A stretch of DNA of 10,146 nt, from the NCBI GenBank assembly GCA_029882015.1, contig JAOULM010000024.1:1-10146 (forward strand). The letters run 5' to 3'. Source of the stretch: Candidatus Nomurabacteria bacterium (GTDB lineage: Bacteria > Patescibacteriota > Minisyncoccia > Phycocordibacterales > UBA1006). Positions within the stretch are counted from its first letter, which is position 1; every line of letters starts with the position of its first letter. Below, piece after piece: positions 5,629 through 10,146 of the stretch. Under the pieces are notes generated by a model. It worked only from the letters and a program-made list of their open reading frames with translations, searched no databases and was not told the origin of the DNA. A program made the translations under genes and the position numbers.

Positions 5629-5686
5629 CACATCGCTCGAGCAATATGAAAATGAATTTTCACTTGCTTCTCGCTTGTGGTTATAA
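5622..5686. repeat. Imperfect palindrome between the tRNA 5' half and the inverted repeat
   Basis: On the minus strand TATAACCACA pairs with TGTGGGTATA (9 of 10). An internal loop, AGCAA/TTGCT and a perfect inner hairpin (TGAAAAT-TC-ATTTTCA) follow. The whole block behaves like one long imperfect hairpin inserted at the anticodon loop. It could be a miniature palindromic element; its family is unknown. Confidence 0.6.
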
Positions 5687-5718
5687 GCTCCGCGCTCTAC
5701 CAACTGAGCTATAGGCGC
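5682..5718 (-). pseudogene. 5' half of a second tRNA-Ile(UAU) copy
   Basis: 37 nt identical to positions 1-37 of the intact tRNA (acceptor 5' strand, D arm, anticodon 5' strand and loop to A37). The match stops exactly in the anticodon loop. Joined to the half at 5465-5430 it would make a fully paired tRNA. TATA is shared by the two broken ends, as either a 4-bp target duplication or ambiguity of the junction. Confidence 0.85.
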
Positions 5719-5742
5719 GATACCTAATAGAGTACCAGAAAA

Positions 5743-5762
5743 CAAAAAACCTCGCTAGCGAG
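5743..5762 (-). terminator. Terminator of the HTH-like gene
   Basis: The 12-bp palindrome CTCGCTAGCGAG (5751-5762) is followed on the minus strand by GTTTTTTG. It lies just after the stop codon of the gene at 5780-6289. Confidence 0.65.
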
Positions 5763-5779
5763 ATTTAAAAATTTTAATA

Positions 5780-6289
5780 TCAGTATTTTGGAGGCTGTAA
5801 AGCTATTTCTTGCAACTCTTCAAATGTCTTCAAGAAATCTTTATTGGATTGTAGAAAATGAATAACTCTTTTAGCAAAGGCTTCTCCCTGAAAACCATTC
5901 AAAAATAAACTGCGAGCATGTTTCGTGCGATCTTGTTCGCTTGCAAGTTGCAAAAAACCAAGTTCTGGATAACGTGTAATCCAATATTGAATTATTTCTT
6001 GCTCTCTCTTTTTTGACTCATTTAATTTTAATTTTGATGTTTTACTCCTTGTCTCACTTGCTATCTGAACAAGAACAAGACAAACAATCAAATCAAAACC
6101 ACAGATTTCAGAAAAAACCTGAGAGTGGTGAGCTGTAAAAGATGCATTTTTTGACTCAATAAGACGATAGTAACTGCCTCCAATACTGAACTTCTCTGCC
6201 ATTTCTGAGGTGTCCAATAATATCTCCTTTCGCTTCTCTTTAATGAAAAACACAATGAGACTGTCTGCGATTGATTTAAATTTTTCCAT
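5780..6289 (-). CDS. Putative HTH-containing hypothetical protein (169 aa)
   Basis: Residues about 12-65 have the pattern of an XRE-type helix-turn-helix: LDTSEMAEKFSIGGSYYRLIE resembles the recognition region of that family. The match is by eye and moderate. The rest is charged and helical, with a basic Lys/Ser-rich linker (about 82-95) and a C-terminal part I do not recognise. The gene has its own near-consensus promoter and an 18-nt stretch before the ATG without a Shine-Dalgarno, and it ends at a palindromic terminator. It is AT-rich and lies between ftsH and the rearranged tRNA, which suits an acquired regulator or a small phage- or plasmid-derived gene. The function is not known. Confidence 0.7.
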   Translation of the reverse strand: MEKFKSIADSLIVFFIKEKRKEILLDTSEMAEKFSIGGSYYRLIESKNASFTAHHSQVFSEICGFDLIVCLVLVQIASETRSKTSKLKLNESKKREQEIIQYWITRYPELGFLQLASEQDRTKHARSLFLNGFQGEAFAKRVIHFLQSNKDFLKTFEELQEIALQPPKY

Positions 6290-6307
6290 AGTTTTAAGTT
6301 TTTCTTT

Positions 6308-6336
6308 ATTAAAACAAAACAGAACAATGTTGTCAA
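6308..6336 (-). promoter_or_regulatory. Consensus promoter of the HTH-like gene
   Basis: TTGACA (6336-6331), a 17-nt spacer and TTTAAT (6313-6308), one base from consensus. It starts about 8 nt after the ftsH stop codon, so the downstream gene is independently expressed. Confidence 0.75.
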
Positions 6337-6344
6337 CTTCTTTT

Positions 6345-8261
6345 TTATTTTTTTGTTTCTTTTACTGGTTTCTTTTTGGGTTCGATTCCGTGTTTGCGGA
6401 TTATTGTATCGTAGTCTTCTTGTTCCAGAGTTTCTTTATCCAGCAACCCCTCGACGACTGACTCCAATGCCTCGCGATTCTTTTTCAAGGTATCTTCGGC
6501 GGTCTTTAAACTTGTGTCTATAATCTTTTTAACTTCTTCTGCTATCAATCTTGCAACATGATCATTCTGTTGCACATATGGTGATTGACTATCAGATTCC
6601 AGCGCAACTGGGCCTATTGCGTCGCTCATTCCCCATTTTGTTACCATGTTGTGTGCCAATCGTGATGACACCTGCAAATCGCTGGATGGCCCTGTGGTTA
6701 CTTCTCCAAAAATCATTTTCTCGGCAACGTAACCACCCAGACTCATTGCGATGTCATCCATAAACTGTGCGCGGTTTGTTAATTTGCGTTCCTCCAAAGG
6801 CAATTTCAAAGTGTATCCACCAGCATGTCCGCGCGCCACGATCGATACCTTGTGGACTGGATCAGCGTTTGGCAACACCGATGCAACGATGGCATGCCCA
6901 GCCTCGTGATACGCTACGATTTTGCGTTCTTGGTCAGTATGTAAATGTGATTGTCGCTCGGGACCAATCATGACTTTTTCGATGGAACGAATAACATCCC
7001 ACTGAGTCACCGTTTTGCGGTCTTCGCGAGCGGTCAAAATAGCTGCCTCGTTCATCAACGAATATAAATCAGCTCCTGAAAATCCTGGTGTCCGATGGGC
7101 AACCACGGATAAATCAACATCCTCGTTCAAGGGTTTTTTACGTGCGTGAATTTTTAATATTGCTTCGCGGTCTTCGCGGTCTGGCAAATCAATAATAACT
7201 TGACGGTCAAAACGTCCTGGACGTAGCAGGGCCTTGTCCAATACATCGGCGCGGTTTGTTGCCGCCATGATAATTAATTTTTCATGAGGTTCAAATCCGT
7301 CCATCTCTACCAAAATCTGGTTCAAAGTCTGCTCGCGCTCATCATTTCCACCACCAACTCCTACCCCACGACTGCGTCCAACTGCATCGATTTCATCAAT
7401 GAAAATAATCGCTGGCGACATTTTTTTCGCTGTTTCAAATAAATCACGAACGCGACTGGCTCCGACGCCAACGAACATCTCGACAAAATCTGACCCTGAC
7501 ATATGAAAGAATGGGACACCAGCCTCGCCGGCTACGGCGCGTGCCAACAATGTCTTTCCTGTTCCGGGTTCTCCGGTTAGCAAAACTCCCTTTGGAATTT
7601 CGGCCCCAATAGCCAAGAATTTTTTCGGATTTTTCAAGAAATCAACGACCTCCATTAATTCCTGCTTGGCTTCTTTGGCTCCGGCAACGTCCGCAAAGGT
7701 GACTTTTTGTTTTGACGGGTCAGTTATTTTTGCCTTGGATTGTCCAAATGAAAATGCTTGCATGCCTCCGCCACCTTTCATTTGACGCATAATAAACCAA
7801 AAGAAAATTACGATAAACAAAATTGGGAATAAAATTGGCAAGACTTGAAGCAGCCAAAACACAAATCCAGATTCATTTTCAACACCAATATCAATTGATG
7901 ACATCTGTTCTGGTGTAACACCATAATTTACCAATGTCTCGGACAGCGATGCTTCGCGTTCTTTTTTGGATTTTTTTATAATTGGTTCGCTGGTGTCTGG
8001 GTTGATATCGACGTATTCCAATATCAATTTGTCTCCCTCGACCATAATTGATGAAATCTGCCCAAACTGAATATCTGATGCGACTTGTGATAATGAAATA
8101 GATTCTGGTTTTTTCTGTTCAGAAATAAATGAATACAAAAGCGAGATAGCCGCCAACACAGCTATAACGACCAAAAAGCTTTGGAAAAAGCTAGGTGTTT
8201 TTTGAGCTGGTTTCTTTGGTAATGGTTGTTTTTTATCGGGGTTTTTTGATTTTTGTGACAT
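6345..8261 (-). CDS. ftsH: ATP-dependent zinc metalloprotease FtsH
   Basis: FtsH is a membrane-bound AAA+ hexamer that degrades misfolded membrane proteins and tagged or short-lived cytoplasmic proteins. Counting from the chosen start (638 residues), it has a first membrane helix (about 28-46), an extracytoplasmic domain, and a second helix (about 134-158). The AAA module carries Walker A GEPGTGKT (230-237), pore motif FVG (263-265), Walker B FIDE (287-290) and arginine-finger region RPGRFDR (347-353). The protease has HEAGH zinc site (452-456) and a likely third ligand Asp528 in TTGPSSDLQ. An ATG three codons upstream overlaps the -10 box TATAAT, so the second ATG is the real start. The C-terminus is lysine-rich. 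It is divergent from smpB. Confidence 0.97.
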   Translation of the reverse strand: MSQKSKNPDKKQPLPKKPAQKTPSFFQSFLVVIAVLAAISLLYSFISEQKKPESISLSQVASDIQFGQISSIMVEGDKLILEYVDINPDTSEPIIKKSKKEREASLSETLVNYGVTPEQMSSIDIGVENESGFVFWLLQVLPILFPILFIVIFFWFIMRQMKGGGGMQAFSFGQSKAKITDPSKQKVTFADVAGAKEAKQELMEVVDFLKNPKKFLAIGAEIPKGVLLTGEPGTGKTLLARAVAGEAGVPFFHMSGSDFVEMFVGVGASRVRDLFETAKKMSPAIIFIDEIDAVGRSRGVGVGGGNDEREQTLNQILVEMDGFEPHEKLIIMAATNRADVLDKALLRPGRFDRQVIIDLPDREDREAILKIHARKKPLNEDVDLSVVAHRTPGFSGADLYSLMNEAAILTAREDRKTVTQWDVIRSIEKVMIGPERQSHLHTDQERKIVAYHEAGHAIVASVLPNADPVHKVSIVARGHAGGYTLKLPLEERKLTNRAQFMDDIAMSLGGYVAEKMIFGEVTTGPSSDLQVSSRLAHNMVTKWGMSDAIGPVALESDSQSPYVQQNDHVARLIAEEVKKIIDTSLKTAEDTLKKNREALESVVEGLLDKETLEQEDYDTIIRKHGIEPKKKPVKETKK

Positions 8262-8268
8262 GCGTATC

Positions 8269-8274
8269 ATTATA
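8269..8274 (-). promoter_or_regulatory. -10 box of ftsH; decides the start codon
   Basis: Perfect TATAAT ends 7 nt before the ATG at 8261. An in-frame ATG at 8270 begins inside this box and so would not be in a transcript starting about 7 nt downstream. No clear -35 is visible. Confidence 0.65.
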
Positions 8275-8338
8275 CTGATTTTTAGTAATAAAAAAAGCCA
8301 AATTACGAAACAGACTATATTATCAACACCATATACGA

Positions 8339-8344
8339 TATACT
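8339..8344 (+). promoter_or_regulatory. -10 box of smpB (leaderless)
   Basis: TATACT, one base from consensus, ends 7 nt before the ATG at 8352, repeating the leaderless spacing of ftsH and recG. Confidence 0.55.
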
Positions 8345-8351
8345 ACTCTGT

Positions 8352-8792
8352 ATGGCATTACCCATCACAAACAAAAAAGCGACGTTTAATTATGAAATCC
8401 TGGACACGTTCGAGGCTGGTTTGGTGTTGCTGGGTCACGAGGTAAAATCCTTGAAAACACATACCGCCACGCTGGAGGGATCGTATGTCATAATTCGCGG
8501 CGGCGAGGTATTCTTGACCGGTGCACACATCCCCCCGTATCAACCTGGAAATGTATCATCTGCAACTGATCCGTATCGTAACCGTAAATTGTTATTGAAC
8601 AAGAAAGAAATCGCGGAGCTCGAAGAAGCCGAACACCAACCAGGCATCGCGATAATCCCGCTAAAGATTTTTACAAAAAACAATAATATCAAAATCAAAA
8701 TCGCAACCGCCCGCGGTAAAAAACAACACGACAAACGCCAGAATATCAAAAAACGCGATATCGAACGCGAGATAGGCAGGAAGTTAAAATAA
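8352..8792 (+). CDS. smpB: SsrA-binding protein SmpB
   Basis: SmpB binds the tRNA-like part of tmRNA and brings it to stalled ribosomes. The 146 residues match the family from NKKATFNYEILDTFEAGL near the N-terminus, through HEVKSL, the RKLLLNKKEI segment and GKKQHDKR near residue 125, to a basic C-terminal tail that inserts in the mRNA channel. The length is typical though the tail is slightly short. The partner RNA, ssrA, lies about 360 bp downstream on the same strand, separated by a terminator and a small opposing gene. So the two are neighbours but not one transcript. Confidence 0.97.
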   Translation: MALPITNKKATFNYEILDTFEAGLVLLGHEVKSLKTHTATLEGSYVIIRGGEVFLTGAHIPPYQPGNVSSATDPYRNRKLLLNKKEIAELEEAEHQPGIAIIPLKIFTKNNNIKIKIATARGKKQHDKRQNIKKRDIEREIGRKLK

Positions 8793-8822
8793 AAAAGCCC
8801 CTCATAATTGAGAGGCTTTTAT
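8791..8822. terminator. Terminator after smpB
   Basis: A hairpin AAAAAGCCCCTC / GAGAGGCTTTT with loop ATAATT and one mismatch, flanked by A- and T-runs. It is likely bidirectional, also serving the convergent gene at 8836-9099. Confidence 0.8.
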
Positions 8823-8835
8823 TTTAGAATATTTT

Positions 8836-9099
8836 TTATTCTTTTACTTTGGAAATTTCTATAACGTTTTTTTCTTTAAAGATTAACTGAGTATCAAAAT
8901 TACATTGTTTCAATTTATCCGGGAAACCATTCTGACCAGCGACTCTTTCAGCCGCATAACCAGCTGTCATAGAAAAATAAGTTTCTTCATTTATTACTGA
9001 TTTTATAACGCGAAATATAACACCCACCATTTCAGGAACAAACCCTTCATTGCCGTCATTTATTCCATCAGCATTTACGACTTTTACAAAAACTTCCAT
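8836..9099 (-). CDS. Small hypothetical protein (87 aa)
   Basis: No family is recognised. The protein is acidic to neutral, with an N-terminal beta-rich stretch (MEVFVKVVNADG) and no signal peptide or membrane segment. The gene is supported by a consensus promoter on the minus strand (TTGACA, 17 nt, TATGAT) and by ending next to a bidirectional terminator. No Shine-Dalgarno is visible. It is wedged between smpB and ssrA on the opposite strand, and its promoter overlaps that of ssrA, so the two may compete. A role in ribosome rescue is possible only by position. Confidence 0.7.
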   Translation of the reverse strand: MEVFVKVVNADGINDGNEGFVPEMVGVIFRVIKSVINEETYFSMTAGYAAERVAGQNGFPDKLKQCNFDTQLIFKEKNVIEISKVKE

Positions 9100-9117
9100 A
9101 TTTTATTGGTTTTTAGT

Positions 9118-9146
9118 TTGACAAATCATACCAAATATGCTATATT
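9118..9146 (+). promoter_or_regulatory. ssrA (tmRNA) promoter
   Basis: Perfect TTGACA (9118-9123), a 17-nt spacer and TATATT (9141-9146). The mature RNA begins at the GGGG at 9155, at the expected distance. Confidence 0.88.
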
Positions 9147-9153
9147 ATGTCAA
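9125..9153 (-). promoter_or_regulatory. Promoter of the 87-aa gene, overlapping the ssrA promoter
   Basis: On the minus strand there is TTGACA (9153-9148), a 17-nt spacer and TATGAT (9130-9125). Each -10 box lies in the spacer of the other promoter. Confidence 0.7.
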
Positions 9154-9154
9154 T

Positions 9155-9546
9155 GGGGATGCATCGGCTTTGACATGTGAATTCCCTACGTTCTTTGCAT
9201 ACCAAGTGCCTTGGAAACTTGTAAAACTTCCTGAACTTTTTGAAATGCAAACTCAAAATCAATTGTGAAGTCTCCGTACGCGGGGGCATTCGCATTCGCG
9301 TAAATCGCGAACGTTGCCTTACCTGACATCCGATGTGGTAAATGCAATGTCATAAACTCGGGTATGACTACATGTGCCGTCTGAGCACGTAGTCGAGATT
9401 AAACAGACTCGCTAGGTGGTATTGTTTCGCAGTGCGTTTTATACCATCGGCTAAAACTGGACTTTGCAGTTTGGTAACGCACTGATATGTATGTAGAAAA
9501 AGTTTGTAGGCTCATATGGACGGCGGTTCGAATCCGCCCATCTCCA
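9155..9546 (+). ncRNA. ssrA: Transfer-messenger RNA (tmRNA)
   Basis: tmRNA rescues stalled ribosomes by acting first as alanyl-tRNA and then as a short message. The 5' end GGGGATGCATCGGCTTTGACA is the conserved start. The 3' end has a T arm (GGCGG-TTCGAAT-CCGCC), and CATCTCC pairs with the 5' GGGGATG with one G-U pair, followed by discriminator A. CCA is not encoded. The tag frame is 9247-9303: resume codon GCA, then residues ANSKSIVKSPYAGAFAFA and TAA. The ending AFAFA is like the Mycoplasma tags rather than the common ALAA. At 392 nt it is a normal one-piece tmRNA. SmpB is encoded nearby. Confidence 0.96.
9247..9303 (+). other. tmRNA proteolysis-tag reading frame
   Basis: 18 codons plus TAA inside ssrA, starting at resume codon GCA. 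The tag is ANSKSIVKSPYAGAFAFA. The hydrophobic AFA-type end is what housekeeping proteases recognise; FtsH, encoded nearby, is a candidate reader by inference. Confidence 0.85.
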
Positions 9547-9550
9547 CACT

Positions 9551-9586
9551 ATTAAAAAATCCCAGCTTCTGCTGGGATTTTTTAAT
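9551..9586 (+). terminator. ssrA terminator
   Basis: A perfect 16-bp stem (9551-9566 with 9571-9586) with loop TTCT and a T-run in the 3' arm, starting 4 nt after the tmRNA end. Confidence 0.92.
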
Positions 9587-9589
9587 AGC

Positions 9590-9757
9590 TGATGGAATGA
9601 GAGAAAAACAAAGTTTTTCGTGCGGATTCGAAGCCCGCAGGCGGTATACAAGATGAGCGAAGCGAATGCTTGTCGCCGAGGGGCGGGCCCGCGGTCCATA
9701 AAATAATGAAATATATTTTATGAGAACATGTGGGCGGATCGCCCGCCTCCACAAAAT
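9590..9757. repeat. GC-rich palindromic non-coding stretch downstream of ssrA
   Basis: No gene is supported here. It holds a cluster of inverted repeats. TGCGG/CCGCA encloses a TTCGAA core (about 9621-9639), and GGCG...ACAAG pairs with CTTGTCGCC (9640-9677). There is also a GCGGGCCCGC palindrome (9683-9692), ATAAAATA/TATTTTAT (9698-9705, 9714-9721), and GGGCG-GAT-CGCCC near 9732-9744. The last is followed by GCCTCCAC, recalling the 3' end of tmRNA. It could be a palindromic repeat element or a decayed integration scar. Confidence 0.55.
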
Positions 9758-9787
9758 AAAAAGCCCTCGTAATTGAGGGCTTTTTTT
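9758..9787. terminator. Terminator between the palindromic stretch and the edge gene
   Basis: AAAAAGCCCTC (9758-9768) pairs with GAGGGCTTTTT (9775-9785) around GTAATT. The A- and T-runs on both sides suit bidirectional use, mainly for the minus-strand gene that ends at 9801. Confidence 0.8.
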
Positions 9788-9800
9788 AATATAAAATTGC

Positions 9801-10146
9801 TTATTTTATTTCACGCACAAAGCATCGTAATTCCCAAAGCTCTTGTTTTTCGAATACTTGTAGAATTTTCTCCCCTTCTGCGTTAAAGATTTCTACCCAA
9901 ACATCACTTAGAAAATTCATAGTAAATCCCTCTGGGGGTTCAACGCAATATCGCATTTCATCTGCAATACCCAGTATCTTGAACCCAAGCTTTTCAAGAA
10001 TAGAACGGCTATCCGGATGTGCCTCGCAAGGAACATGCCAATTTTCACGTCTCCCCAGAAACCATTGATTCCCTGAAACACTTTTCTCATAGATCCCCCA
10101 GTTTTCTTTTTTTGACTGCGGAACTTTTTTTGAGAAAAGTTTTTTC
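9801..10146 (-). CDS. Hypothetical protein, C-terminal 114 residues (5' end outside the window)
   Basis: The frame is open from the window edge to TAA at 9803-9801, and no start codon that would fit the 5' end is seen, so the gene begins beyond 10146. Recognisable stretches include ENWGIYEKSVSGNQWF, ENWHVPCEAHPDSRSILEKL, YCVEPPEGFTMNF and a final WELRCFVREIK. The composition is that of a soluble globular protein rich in Trp and Glu. I do not recognise a named family. It ends 14 nt from a bidirectional terminator. Confidence 0.65.
   Translation of the reverse strand, partial: KKLFSKKVPQSKKENWGIYEKSVSGNQWFLGRRENWHVPCEAHPDSRSILEKLGFKILGIADEMRYCVEPPEGFTMNFLSDVWVEIFNAEGEKILQVFEKQELWELRCFVREIK

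Noticed and set aside
5430..5718. Three functional tRNA genes in a row
   Set aside because: Only 5511-5583 is complete. The outer two stop in the anticodon loop and are halves of one further copy.
8262..8270. ftsH start at the first in-frame ATG (8270)
   Set aside because: This ATG overlaps the -10 box TATAAT; the ATG at 8261 has the 7-nt spacing seen for other genes.
9451..9754. Two minus-strand frames with peptides such as WADSNRRP and MGGFEPP
   Set aside because: They are antisense to the tmRNA 3' end and its terminator. Such peptides are well-known spurious translations of tRNA-like T arms.

Overview
The window looks like part of a small-genome bacterium, most likely a member of the Patescibacteria (Candidate Phyla Radiation). 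This is an inference. It rests on the AT-rich core genes, the near-absence of Shine-Dalgarno sites, the leaderless promoter layout, the tRNA and tmRNA that do not encode CCA, and the look of FtsH, RecG and SmpB. The conserved genes are housekeeping: quality control (FtsH, SmpB, tmRNA), DNA repair (RecG), one tRNA and a minimal two-component pair. Between them sit short, AT-rich genes of unknown function, all on the minus strand.

Layout. 1-361 (-): start of a membrane-anchored protein cut by the window edge, divergent from a sensorless histidine kinase (419-1177) and a receiver-only response regulator (1221-1595) that ends at a bidirectional terminator. 1645-2424 (-): a protein with an RNA polymerase alpha-CTD-like domain. 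2517-2775: a broken copy of the recG 5' end joined directly to a second copy of the response-regulator 3' end plus its terminator. 2797-3093 (-): a small unknown gene. 3193-5427: full recG. 5430-5718 (-): an intact tRNA-Ile(UAU) lying between the two halves of another copy of the same tRNA, with a 23-bp inverted repeat around the intact gene. 5780-6289 (-): a putative HTH protein. 6345-8261 (-): ftsH. 8352-8792: smpB. 8836-9099 (-): a small unknown gene. 9155-9546: ssrA (tmRNA). 9590-9757: GC-rich palindromic non-coding DNA. 9801-10146 (-): the 3' part of an unknown gene running off the window.

How it fits together. SmpB and tmRNA rescue stalled ribosomes and FtsH is a likely protease for tagged products, so 6345-9546 is a protein quality-control cluster. 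Two loci share a striking architecture. Between the response regulator and recG, two alleles of the same slot, each with a different cargo gene, lie in tandem with truncated flanking genes, as expected from a single-crossover merger of two strains or a strain-mixing assembly error. At the tRNA, an intact copy is nested inside a split copy whose halves still form a perfect cloverleaf. Conserved genes carry a -10 box 6-7 nt before the ATG (leaderless), whereas several cargo genes have leaders, one with a strong Shine-Dalgarno. This suggests a different origin for the cargo.
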